From: Hemileia vastatrix
Lineage: Eukaryota > Basidiomycota > Pucciniomycetes > Pucciniales > Zaghouaniaceae
Reading direction: 5' to 3'
Assembly (NCBI GenBank): GCA_030280995.1
Contig: JASXTE010000004.1
Coordinates: forward strand, 43,038,797-43,102,796
Length of the DNA: 64,000 nt
The translations under genes and the position numbers were made by a program. Of the stretch, positions 53,752 through 63,548 are shown piece after piece (positions within the stretch are counted from its first letter, which is position 1; each line of letters opens with the position of its first letter). Below the pieces are notes generated by a model. The model saw only the letters and a list, made by a program, of their open reading frames with translations. It did no database searches and was not told where the DNA came from.

Positions 53752-54316
53752 TGTTAGATTTCAAAACTTTTATCATAATACATCACTTCTCCATATAATT
53801 CCACTCCCATTTCCTGTTATAATTCCCACACAATATCACAATCAAACTTCTTTTTGGCTTCACATATTAGTACTATATATGTCACATGTAACAAGAAGTG
53901 ATAATTGATGTTAGAGTTGAGTAGAGTCTACTTGAGATCAATGGAGCTCATCAGTATATACAACATTAGGTTGCCACTGTTTTCTCCATTGATCTCATTA
54001 CTTTTGGTATTTTGATCATCTACTATTTTGTTACTTACCAGTAATATTATTTCATTTCTCTTATTTTTTTACCTCTTGCATCGGATATACAGGTACCATT
54101 ATTTTATTCACTACTGTTTAAAACTTTTGTTAATCTTCTCTACTGTTAGGTTGGCTAAATCCTTTGACATCACCACTGTGTTCTTTCTTGCAATACTTAC
54201 TGGAACTCATTGGCTCCTAAAATAAGGTTGGCTAAATCCTTTTACATGTCCACTGTTTTCTTTCTTGAAATACTTACTGGAACTCATTGGCTCCTAAAAT
54301 AAGACTTTATTTGACA
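53752..54316 (+). repeat. Copia 3' LTR (565 bp)
   Basis: TGTTAGATTTCAAAACTTTT...TTTGACA, followed by the target duplication TGTGG. Confidence 0.88.
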
Positions 54317-54808
54317 TGTGGTATCATTAATCGTGATGGAGGGTCCTTACTGGAGGTCTAGGTGTTGAAACTTCTTGAAGTGGAGGCCATGGGGAGGTGA
54401 TGCGCCCTCACAGTGCTGTAATTTCCAGCGATAGCAGAAACATCATCTGGATTGAAGGTCTGTGCACTCCAGTGGATTTTTGTATAAGTAAGGGAGGTTT
54501 CGACAGGTTATTAGACATCACTTACTTACTACACATCAAATAAACACTATAACACAATTATTATCATATAGAAATATATTATAAAGCATCTATAAATTGA
54601 TATTATCTTTATATAAGCTATAAATATATTTTTTTATCTATTTTCCACCACTAGCACACATAAAAATCCAAGTATTGTGAGTTTATATTGAGAATAACTA
54701 TTTTATTAGTCATCCCCTGAGGTTTAATCACTAAATAATTTAACAATAAGTAGTAGGACCATTAATATTTACTTTTAAATCATACTTAGATACTAGAACA
54801 CACTGACA
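54317..54808 (+). repeat. Ty3 3' LTR, last piece
   Basis: Resumes at TGTGGTATCATTAATCG, parallel to 37,520 in the 5' LTR, and ends ACACTGACA. The three pieces without duplicated bases sum to about 1,176 bp. Confidence 0.92.
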
Positions 54809-55274
54809 CTTCTTCTCACCCTCCTCTCCTAATTCAATTAAGAAACTTTGGGGCAAATTTGACCTAGCCAACATGTACAAAATGTTGGCCAGTTTCCCTA
54901 GAGCTCATTCCACTTCTTTTTCTAAGTTCTTATCTGGCCACTTCCCCCTCAAACACTACCTTTACCACTTCAATGCCTCAACCTCCCCAAATTCCCTGCT
55001 TTGTCCTTACCTTCAAAAGGCACTCATGAACATGTCCTCCTCCCATTCCCAGCTCACCAAATCCAATGCTGCGCCCTTTTGAAAGTGGCCTGACACCATA
55101 AAGTCCCTTTTACTACCTCTGGCCTCCTTTCTCACTCTTCTATTTCCCCACTAGTTGCTGCATTTCTTGTTCATTCCAGTAGATTCCCAAATAATGTTCC
55201 CCTTACCCAATAGCTTCTATACCTGTGTTTCCACTGTTATTTTCCTGTACCCTCCCCAATAACTTCATTCCTCA
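54809..55274 (+). mobile_element. LINE copy B, middle part: C-terminal tail and 3' UTR
   Basis: Begins with the duplicated CTTCT and encodes SKFLSGHFPLKHYLYHFNAS and LLCPYLQKALMNMSSSHSQL, the degenerate Cys/His tail of the LINE, continuing into 3' UTR (AGTAGATTCCCAAATAATGT) that matches the reverse complement of 56,735-56,755. It ends at CCTCA (55,270-55,274), duplicated at 56,454. Confidence 0.85.
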
Positions 55275-56453
55275 TGTCAGTGTATGCTAGTATCTAAGTA
55301 TGATTTAATAGTAAATATTAATGGTCCTACTACTTATTTTTAAATTAATTAGTGATTAAACCTCAGGGGAAGACTAATAATATAGTTATGCTCAATATTA
55401 ACTCACAATATTTGGATTAGTGCATGCTAGTGGTGAAAAATAGGCTAATAAAATATAGTTATAGCTAGTATAAAGATAATATCAATTTATAAATGCTTTA
55501 AAATATATTTTTATATGATAATAATTGTTTTATAATGTTTGTTTGAGTTTTAGTAAGTAAGTGATGTCCAATATCTCATCAAATCCTCCCTTACTTATAC
55601 CAAAATCCACTGGAGTGCACAGACCTTCAATCCAGATGATATCACTGCTCTCCCTGGAAATTACAGCACTGTGAGGGCTCATCACCTCCCCATGGCATCC
55701 ACTTCAAGAACTTTTAACACCCAGGCCTCCGGTAAGGACCCTCCATCACAATTAATGATATCATAAACCCATACCATAAATAGAATAAACAGAGAAAAGC
55801 GGATACCAAAAAGAAACAGGTAAAAATAACTCATCCAAAGAGTATAGAAAATGAAACCCAAAGCATATAAAGGAACCAAATCAACTGTCCTATCCCCCAG
55901 TAACATCCCCAAGAATCCATATTAACCCATTAATGATATCTCAACCCATAAATCTGTGAAAATCAATCAAAGAAAGCAGATTAAGTTGTCCAAACTGGAT
56001 ATATGTGCCTGAAAAAGGTGTATATGCCTGTGTAGGTGTGGTGAATCCATTGAATATGTCCATATGACCCAAAATAAGCAGAAAAATAAATCTTATAGGC
56101 TATTTCAAGGTAAAAACTTGCTTATAGACCTATATATACATAATATAACTACATATTTCACTGAATATGAGGTTTATGAACACCTTTAAGCTTATGTATG
56201 TCTATAATTACTTAATATCACTTAATATAAGTATATTATGAAACCATTAGCACCTTAATAAGTATTATAGGGCTATGGATAAGCTATTTAAACTTATATA
56301 AGTCATTTAATAGTGTAATAAATATATACACAAACATAATAACCATATATATAAGTATTATAACCATAATTTTTACTTATAAGCTAAATGTAATTAAGAT
56401 TATCTTATTTTAAGCATAAGAAATACTCAGTCCTGGGAATACCTAGGCTGACA
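55275..56453 (-). repeat. Solo LTR of the same Ty3 family (1,179 bp)
   Basis: The complete LTR in reverse orientation (TGTCAGTGTATGCTAG...CCTAGGCTGACA) is flanked by a perfect 5-bp duplication CCTCA. It has no internal region, so it is a solo LTR left by recombination between two LTRs. It interrupts the 3' UTR of LINE copy B. Confidence 0.95.
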
Positions 56454-56535
56454 CCTCATGTATTTACAAGTTACTTTCCCCTTACTTTCATGCCCTTGTT
56501 GGGTGAGATTGAATGTTAATAAAAAAAATAAGGGG
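56454..56535 (+). mobile_element. LINE copy B, 3' end and A-rich tail
   Basis: After the duplicated CCTCA the LINE UTR resumes and ends TTTCATGCCCTTGTTGGGTG AGATTG, followed by AATGTTAATAAAAAAAATAA. The CATGCCC...GGGTGAGATTG tail is common to LINE ends at 34,990 and 56,590. Confidence 0.8.
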
Positions 56536-56574
56536 AGGGGGTTTAAAATCAATATACATCATGCATGTATCAAG

Positions 56575-56790
56575 CCCCCCCTTTTTTTGATTTCATACAA
56601 TCTCACCCAGCTAGGGGCATGAAGGAAGGAAGGAAAATTTGGAGTATATTCATGTTAGAGTAAGCAGAAGGAGGAGGAAACACAGGGCAATACAAAGGAA
56701 ACAATACATGACTACTGTGGGAGGGGAACATTATTGGGGAATCTACCAGAGAGAGTTTCAAGCCTCTTGATTAATTAAATCACTTGTGTC
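56575..56790 (-). mobile_element. 5'-truncated LINE 3' end, tail-to-tail with copy B
   Basis: The minus strand ends ...CATGCCCCTAGCTGGGTGAG ATTGTATGAAATCAAAAAAA. It contains the UTR sequence that also starts this window (TATTGGGGAATCTACCAGAG at about 56,732). Only a few hundred bases are present, so it is strongly 5'-truncated. Confidence 0.75.
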
Positions 56791-56817
56791 AGAATATGGA
56801 CTTATTGCAATCTATTA

Positions 56818-57847
56818 GGGCATCTACCTCCATGTCGGTAAATTGGTTTGGTATGCATATTTTACTGCATTTTGACGTGAACCTTAACCCTTGTTTCATT
56901 AAAGGCCTCTATTAGCTAGTGAATTCAGCATGTACCGTAGCCTGTCAACTAAATTTACTGAGCTCCTTTTGACCTCATTCGGTAATTCAATATTTTGCCA
57001 GCCAATTCACCACACAATATGGGGGGCGGACTTGTTAGCAAGTCCGCAACCTTGGACTCAAATTCACCACAGATTGAACACACATTGAGCTATTGACAAA
57101 GGAACCATACAATCAGGGATGAACACCACTCAGCAGAACAGTTTTAGGTGGGTCTTCAAGTAGAGTTCAGTCTGAGCTCAGTCTGAGTTCAGGTTGGGGA
57201 CTTGCTAGCAAGTCCACCCCCTATATTGCGTAGTGATTCTTTTCACTCCACCTTGTAGCTGCTGAACACTTTCACGTTTCACTACTTATTGAAACAAAAC
57301 ATTTTTTTTTAATTCCCAACTGTTACTACACAACACTTCCTATTAACACAATCTCCCATTTTGCACCTTGCCCTACAACCCCCAAATCCATATAAAGTGA
57401 TCAACTTGTCTGATCCAACAAAAAAGCGATCCCCTAATTGGAACCACCAAGTGTTAGGGTGTTGCTATACTATGTACTTAGCTAGTCACCCATCAGTATA
57501 TAGTGTAGCTTCTGAGTGCATCAGAGATCTTTTCCTGGTTCTGCAAGGCATCAGTCTCTACACCAAGAAGCTCTGTACAATTAAATCTTCTTCCATTGTG
57601 AGTAATTCATCAAGTATGAGTTGTTCCATCTGAAAAGTTGAGGAGAGTGAAATGAGTAGTGAGAACGCAAGAAAAAAAAGTAGAGTTTACTGAATGGGCA
57701 ATTCAACACAAGGGTAACAAAATTTTCCCATCGCGTGTTTGCTAACTGAATCTGCATACGAGGGTGTGAAACCTCATTTCAGTAACTATGGACGCAGCAA
57801 TTATGCAAGTATCTACTGAAAATTTACTGCAACGGGGGTAGATGCTC
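56818..57847. mobile_element. Non-autonomous TIR element flanked by TTA (PIF/Harbinger-like)
   Basis: Ends GGGCATCTACCTCCATGTCG...and, reversed, GAGCATCTACCCCCGTTGCA share about 12 outer bases plus GTAAATT further in. TTA flanks both sides (56,815-56,817; 57,848-57,850). A 3-bp TWA duplication is the PIF/Harbinger rule. The 1,030-bp interior has no transposase; an open frame at 57,361-57,633 is not recognised. A second left end of the family is at 61,793. Confidence 0.65.
57021..57221. mobile_element. MITE with palindromic (GCTAGC-centred) ends
   Basis: A 201-bp element with inverted ends. The left reads GGGGGGCGGACTTGTTAGCA AGTCCGCAACCT; the right, reversed, reads GGGGGTGGACTTGCTAGCAA GTCCCCAACCT. 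Each end is itself a palindrome (57,026-57,047; perfect 18-bp GGACTTGCTAGCAAGTCC at 57,198-57,215). TAT flanks both sides. It lies inside the element at 56,818-57,847, so it inserted later. Confidence 0.8.
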
Positions 57848-58309
57848 TTAAGTAGCCAAATCACCTGATTTACAGTGTTAAATCATGATGAAACTCGAAG
57901 TTGAATACAATTTTATGCATAGTGAAAAAATGTAACCGGTATGTCTGCGGGCAAACTACTTTTTTTTCGCCGTGTCTCCCCCCCCACCCGAATTAACTTA
58001 AATGTCCTTTGATTTCATTGCCATAGGTTTTGATTACTAAATGATTAAAACCAAGCATTATAACTAGCATGTATTCTCATATTTCATACCCCAGTCAGGG
58101 TGAGGTGAAAAGCTAATAACGAAAACATAATTGTATTTTACTATCCCTTTGATTTTTTATATGGCTACATTTTTCTGTTTTTTCTTGAAAAAAATACACA
58201 TATAAATGATAGTGATCAAAGTAGATGATCTTTGAATAGCATTTCCGAATCATGTGTAATGAAAGAATGAAGAGTATAGGGAACGTCGAAAATGTTTAAA
58301 GGGATATTC
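57848..58309. other. Intergenic spacer
   Basis: No gene or repeat recognised; it contains a C-run near 57,980 and lies downstream of the minus-strand gene ending at 58,310. Confidence 0.5.
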
Positions 58310-59831
58310 TTAAAATCTGCCAGTCGATAAAAAAAGAGTATCAAGTGGGTTCAACAAAGAATCATTGACATCGCCTGAGGTTTCGTTTGTTGTTGATGAT
58401 GATGATGATGATGATGAATCTGAGTGAGTTGGACTACTCTTTCTTTGACGGGTAACGGTCGTCTTAGGGGTTTTTTTCGACCTTTTTAAACCAAAAAGAA
58501 AAGAAAAGAAAAGAAAAGAAAAGAAAAGAAAAAGTCGGATTTCGATCGGAGGAACATCAACATCAAAAAACGTATAGATTAGATAGTGAAAAGTAATTTT
58601 TGAAATATGATAAGGGCCACAAGATCAAAAGAAGAAAGCAAACACAGATGGTGAAAACATACTTATTATTAGAAATTAGTTCGGTTGAATGAGGTTGTGG
58701 TGTTTGGCCAAAATGATGAGTATGACGTTTTCTTTGTCTTGATTTAGGAGGGTTACTTGGAGCGTTGGTGCTGGTACGCGTGGATGATTTTGGATGAGGA
58801 TGAAGATGAGAATTTGGTAGTTTTGGTGCTTGTAAACGAGCAGATTGAGATCCAGTAGGAGAAAGGGAATCAGAGTTGGATTTAGGGTTAGAGTTGGAAT
58901 TGTAATTGGAGGGCCAAGTAGGTTTTGGTGCTAGCTCAGGATTGAGAGGAATACCACGATATTGTTTGAGAATAGTTGATAAATCAAATCCAAACCTATT
59001 AGCCAAGACTTGAGTTTTGTAACCTACTACAGACTTATTGTGGGTGAGACTAATATGACGAATGTTACTGTGATTAGCATCAACGGTGTGCTGGCTACTA
59101 TGTTGAGTTTCATGTTGCTCTTGGCTATCGATATCTAACGCAGATATCAATTCTTCCCACTCTACTTTTAAAAAACTTAGCATTCCTGTCTCAGAGTTAC
59201 AGGAAAACGTCAGAACATTGATAGATATATTTTACTTTTTTTCAAAGGAAGAGGGGGTCAGTAATATAAATAAATAAACATAATCACCATATATTTGTTG
59301 AGCCTGGTTAAACATATAAATTTAAGTCAATAAAATGAAAAAAGCAAATCATTTGAACTAGAGGGGAGGATTTGAGTTGACAGGGGGTGCAAATCAAAAC
59401 AAAGCGCATGAAAAACAAACCTTGTGAAGTTCTGCTTCTGCGTGATGTCTGTGAATGAAACTAAATAAATGCCGATGATGGACAGGATTGTTGGCTTTCA
59501 TGTTAATCGATGAAAACTTTTTTTCCCATTTAGGTAAAGACCCTCTAAGCTCATCAACATTTAATGGACTCTCGTGCCAAAATATCACTCTGCCATCTTT
59601 AGATCTCCATAAATCTAGTGATTTGTCTACAATTATTCGCTCTTCGTTTATTTCTGGTTCCATCGTTGTTGGGCTACTTGAAATTTCAGCCATTTTTGTA
59701 GTTATTAGAATAGTAGAGTTAATGTTTGGATTAATGGGATGGTTTTGGTGTTTAGTATGTGGTGGAGAGAAGAATTGTTTAAAAATTTTACTATTGCTAT
59801 TGTTGCTTGAGCCGGAATAAGAGAACTGCAT
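58310..59831 (-). CDS. Three-exon host gene of unknown function (about 369 aa)
   Basis: Exons are 59,831-59,421, 59,189-58,663 and 58,481-58,310, with GT-AG introns 59,420-59,190 and 58,662-58,482 that keep frame. The start is an ATG at 59,829-59,831 (a second in-frame ATG, MAEISSS, follows a 46-residue Asn/Ser-rich stretch); the stop is at 58,310-58,312. The N-terminal half has LDLWRSKDGRVIFWHESPLN, VDELRGSLPKWEKKFSSINM, HHRHLFSFIHRHHAEAELHK and MLSFLKVEWEELISALDID, a compact-looking domain that I do not recognise. The middle has FGFDLSTILKQYRGIPLNPE. The C-terminal half is Ser/Pro/Asn-rich and basic (KSRQRKRHTHH, KSKKTPKTTVTRQRKSSP), compatible with a nuclear protein, with an eight-Ser run. 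No in-frame stops were found, unlike the transposon genes around it. Confidence 0.72.
58493..58533. repeat. (GAAAA)n microsatellite in intron 2 of the unknown gene
   Basis: About eight copies of AAAAG/GAAAA near the acceptor side of the 181-bp intron; on the gene strand it is a TTTTC pyrimidine tract, which may serve as part of the splice acceptor. Confidence 0.88.
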
Positions 59832-60962
59832 GGTATTAGTTTTATTCTTTTTTGTCGAAGTATTACTATAATTGAGATCCTAAACACGACGAGCAAGGGA
59901 GGAGAATGAGTTTCTATATTAAATCGTCTGATGATCGTATTACTCAAATGTGGCTCGGTTGTCATTATATTTTACAAGATCATGGTACATAAAACATGAA
60001 ACATGATACGTAAAAAATAAAGATCATCATCTACTCCTTCTAGGAGACACTCCAGCCATGCTATTAAGTGAGATCGTAGGGAACAAAAACCTGCAACAGG
60101 ATGTTTTGGCCACTCTTCATTATATTAATATTAATATTCATACTCTTTCGATGCGGCAATCGAGCTACATCTGCACAAGATAGTGCTTGCTACTCTCCAT
60201 GATAATCAATTTTCTCTATTTAGGATCATCATCATCTTCATCGCTAAATCCCTTTTTTTCGTAGACCCTTTTTATTGTTGTTCTTGTTATTAAGATTACT
60301 TTCCCGCAATGTCATGAAACATGGTAGCGATAAGGGCCCTAACCACACATACCCAAAGAAAGGTGGAAAAATCCTAATGCCAGTGCGATAGATGGAAAAA
60401 AGTGAAATGAATGGGTAAAAATCTCGAGACCACAAAAAAAGAAAAAAATCAAGTGCTGGTATTTATTATGAAACAATGGTGAAGGAGAGACAGAGGTTTG
60501 ACACGCTGTACATTATATTGTATTAGGGTTTTGCGCCTGGCAGACTAACAGACTGTTGAAGAAGTCGGTCACAACGTACTTAACACAGCGTGCAAACAGC
60601 GGGCGATTACAAAACCTCCCACTAAGTAGGATTGACCCTTATTTTTAAATACATTGGTCTTCTCTGCCAAAAAACTCCAAAACCTCTACAAAAACCCGAC
60701 TTTTAAAAACAGGGTTAAACCCTGTGATGGGGGGTTTCTGGTAATCTTCCCATATTTGAACACAATGTCAAGACGATTAATAAACCCAATCTCAATAGAA
60801 CAAACAACTACTGATTCCTGCCTCGAGTAGGCCACAACCACGAACAATTAATTTGCCAAGTTAATTCCCTGGCAGTTACAACTTGGTGCAGTTGCACATA
60901 CGAATCAACCACCGGCGGATTATGTAGATGAATATGAAATTAGTTAGATGTAAATAAATGAA
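59832..60962. other. Intergenic region upstream of the unknown gene
   Basis: About 1.1 kb without a supported gene. The part next to 59,832 should hold the promoter of the minus-strand gene. A TTAATATTAATATTAA-type run lies at about 60,122-60,138. GATTGACCCTTATTTTTAAA near 60,630 resembles GTTGACTCTTATTTAAAAAA near 61,720, suggesting another diverged repeat. Confidence 0.5.
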
Positions 60963-61306
60963 GGAAGGCTTTAAAGGGACCGCATTTTTTGCTGTTTCAG
61001 AGGCCACCTTTCTATTTTTAGTCTCATTTAGACATTTTCACCTTAACCAGCTACCAGAACAAAAACGCTAACTTCAAGAGTGAGGAAAAGTAATGATAAT
61101 CTAACGCTAATCTCTAGAGAATGAAATAGTGATAGAAATTTCACACTAACCTCCACAGCAAGAAAAAGCAAGAGTAATCGAACACATTATCATCAGGGGA
61201 GGTGAGTCACCAGCTAAAATTACTGCCAGCTTAATAGGGGGAAAACACCAAAAATAGAAAGGCGGTCTTCGAAGCTGCAAAAAAGTTGGTCCCTTTAAAG
61301 CCTCCT
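60963..61306. mobile_element. 344-bp MITE with 8-bp target duplication (hAT-like)
   Basis: Inverted ends GGAAGGCTTTAAAGGGACCG (left) and, reversed, AGGAGGCTTTAAAGGGACCA extend with similarity for about 60 bases (both contain GCCTTTCTATTTTT or CACCTTTCTATTTTT). The 8-bp sequence TAAATGAA flanks both sides (60,955-60,962; 61,307-61,314), which is the length made by hAT transposases. No coding sequence inside. Confidence 0.85.
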
Positions 61307-61490
61307 TAAATGAAATATATGAAACCGTGCACCAGTGTAGTATAGAGGATCGGTAAGCTGTTACACAATGGTTCAGTGTCTTTGACCATGTGATATAGCT
61401 AGATCACAAACTCGAACACGCCTTTCCAATCTGATGGAGGTAACTGTTGAGGCCCAGATACTAGGGTACAAACACCGCCAAAAATCAAGT

Positions 61491-61667
61491 GGCACCTGCT
61501 AGCAGGTGCCTATCCCTATATCCAGTTTTGATTTAAGAGTAAATTTGATTTGATGTTGCGCGAGCTAGTGTGCTCATTGTTCAGTGCACAGTCTTTACAG
61601 AAGAATTACAGCTGAGCTGAAATTGAGTTAAGTCAAAGATAGGGATTGGCACCTGCTATCAGGTGCC
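61491..61667. mobile_element. 177-bp MITE with palindromic (GCTAGC-centred) ends
   Basis: Left end is the perfect 20-bp palindrome GGCACCTGCTAGCAGGTGCC (61,491-61,510) followed by TATCCCTAT; right end (61,648-61,667) is the same with one change, preceded by ATAGGGATT. So the inverted ends extend about 30 bases. No target duplication is evident. It has the same architecture as 57,021-57,221 but different arm sequence. Confidence 0.75.
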
Positions 61668-61792
61668 CATGTTTTTTTCTGGTGAAAGGAACAGGGGTAC
61701 CAGAAATCTGTCTTTGTGGGGTTGACTCTTATTTAAAAAAAGGGCAGTTATCCAGCGACAAGCTAGGTTGCTAAAAAATAGCAATTACTTTA

Positions 61793-61884
61793 GGGCATCT
61801 ACCACCGTGTCTGTACGTTGGGTTTGTTTGCATACTTTACCGATAATTGAGGGCATATTCATTCACCGTTGCGTTATCACACCT
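61793..61884 (+). mobile_element. Left end of a TTA-flanked TIR element, truncated by LINE C
   Basis: TTA (61,790-61,792) is followed by GGGCATCTACCACCGTGTCT and GTTGGGTTTGTTTGCATACT TTAC, similar to 56,818-56,880. The sequence is lost where the LINE starts near 61,885. Confidence 0.6.
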
Positions 61885-63542
61885 CATTATCTATTCATCA
61901 CCTCGAAGTTGAGTTCCTGTCAGCGAGAGAAATTTTTCATTCCAAAATCAGATACCTCCGCAAACAACACTGGCGCAATCACCTCTCCTCCCTTCCTCCT
62001 CAGAATCTTTTTAAACCAGCTAAGTCAAATTTTCACGTCTCTGACTCTCGGTCTAACCCCCCACTCACCAATAGTGATGGGTCACTCATAACTGACAACC
62101 TGATAAAAGCGCAATACCTCTTTGAGGGCACATCAGTAGCTTCTATCCCCTGCAACTTATCTGACCTCTCCTCCCCTCCTCCCTCCTCCACCCGGGTCTC
62201 CCATAAGTTCATAGTTCAGGAACTCACTTCTGCCCTCCTTAAAACTAAAAAAGGCAGAGCACCAGGTCCAGATGGAATCCCCAACTCCTTTCTTCATTGC
62301 AACCCCCAAGCAATTGCCTGCATCCTTCTTCCCATCTTCCAAACTTGTCTAGACATTGGGCATTATCTGTCCCCCTGGAAGGTGGCAAGAATGGTTATCA
62401 TTCCTAAACACAACAGACCTGACTACTTTGTCCCCAATGCTTTCCTTCCAATTTCCCTGATTAATACCATGGGCAAGTTACTTGAAGCATTACTAACCAA
62501 ACACCTTTCTTACTACCTAGAATCCAGGAACTTGCTCCCCCCTACTCATTATGGTGACTGTCCACTCAGAAGCACCTTGGATGCATTACTACACCTTACC
62601 ACTAGGATTAAAGACCAGTGGAGGAAAGGTAATGTTGTTGGAGCTCTGTCTCTGGACATAAAAGGAGCCTTCCCTTCAGTTAACACTTCTAGATTGTCCC
62701 ATATTCTCCAATCCCTCCCCTTACCTAGCAAGTTAGTCTCATTGTTCAATAACTCATTGATCAGTAGAGTTACTAACATAACTTTCTCCTCCTTTGAATC
62801 CCCATTCCTCTTCTTTCCCAAAGGCCTTCCTCAAGGCTCCCCCCTCTCACCCATTTTATATGTATTATATAGTTCCAACTTACTCACTCTTTCATCCCTA
62901 TCCAGGTATTCAATTGCTCTAGGGTATATTGAGGATTTAGTTTAACTGATGGCAAACAAAGACCCTGAGAAGGTGGTTGACTCACTCTCACAGATAGGTT
63001 TGGAGGCCATGGCATGGGGTAGCAAACATGCCACTGTCTTTGACCTCAACGAGACTCAGTGGTCCTTGTTCACCAAACGCAAACCTCTTCTGGATTCTCC
63101 TCCTCTCCTCTCTTTCAATGGCCCCCTCCTTAATCCCTCCCCCACTCTGAAGTGGCTTGGAGTCCTACTTAACCCCTCCCTTTCTTTTGTCCCCAATGGC
63201 AATAAAATTTTTACTGCAGGGCTGAAAGCTGCTGCATCCATTCACCACCTTGCTTACTCAGGAAGGGGAATCCCACTTAAGCAATATCTTACACTGATCT
63301 CTTCCTTCGTTCACTTCAGGACAGACTATGCTGCCCTGGTATGGCATAACCCCAAGAAGTACACTCGCACCACTAGACTTCTTCAAGTGGTAGACAATAA
63401 AGCCCTCAGAAGAGCCCTAGGCTGTTTTAGGTCTAACCCAGTATGTCTTCTCCTACATGATTCTCCCTCATTATTTTGCAAGCAACACCTAGATTTAGTG
63501 GTCAACAAGGCTTGGGCAAGACTCCTCACCATCCCTTCATAA
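61885..63542 (+). pseudogene. LINE copy C: reverse transcriptase
   Basis: RT motifs are clear: LLKTKKGRAPGPDGIPNSFL, WKVARMVIIPKHNRPDYFVP, FLPISLINTMGKLLEALLTK, VVGALSLDIKGAFPSVNTSR and FFPKGLPQGSPLSPILYVLY. The catalytic box reads GYIEDLV instead of YIDD, i.e. the first catalytic Asp is replaced by Glu, and a TAA (62,943-62,945) follows at once. The frame then continues (ANKDPEKVVDSLSQIGLEAM, LKWLGVLLNPSLSF) to a TAA at 63,540. Confidence 0.88.
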
Positions 63543-63548
63543 AATCCC

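Larger units (their letters stand above)
48931..54316 (+). mobile_element. Ty1/Copia LTR retrotransposon
   Basis: LTRs starting TGTTAGATTTCAAAAC at 48,931 and 53,752, internal gag, protease, integrase, reverse transcriptase and RNase H in Copia order (integrase before RT), and target duplication TGTAG (48,926-48,930) / TGTGG (54,317-54,321), one base different. It interrupts the 3' LTR of the Ty3 element. Frameshifts and stops separate most domains, so this copy is not autonomous. Confidence 0.93.
36852..54808 (+). mobile_element. Ty3/Gypsy (chromovirus-like) LTR retrotransposon, split by two later insertions
   Basis: LTRs at both ends (36,852-38,010; 44,506-54,808 in three pieces) with ends TGTCAG...CTGACA, an internal region with gag, protease, reverse transcriptase, RNase H, integrase and a chromodomain-like tail, and a perfect 5-bp target duplication CTTCT at 36,847-36,851 and 54,809-54,813. 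Removing the TIR element (44,819-48,549) and the Copia element (48,931-54,316) restores a 3' LTR of about 1,176 bp, matching the 5' LTR and the solo LTR at 55,275. The two LTRs differ visibly, so this is an older insertion, and all ORFs carry breaks. Confidence 0.92.

Noticed and set aside
57361..57633. 90-codon ORF as a gene
   Set aside because: No recognisable domain; inside a non-autonomous TIR element; composition not convincing.
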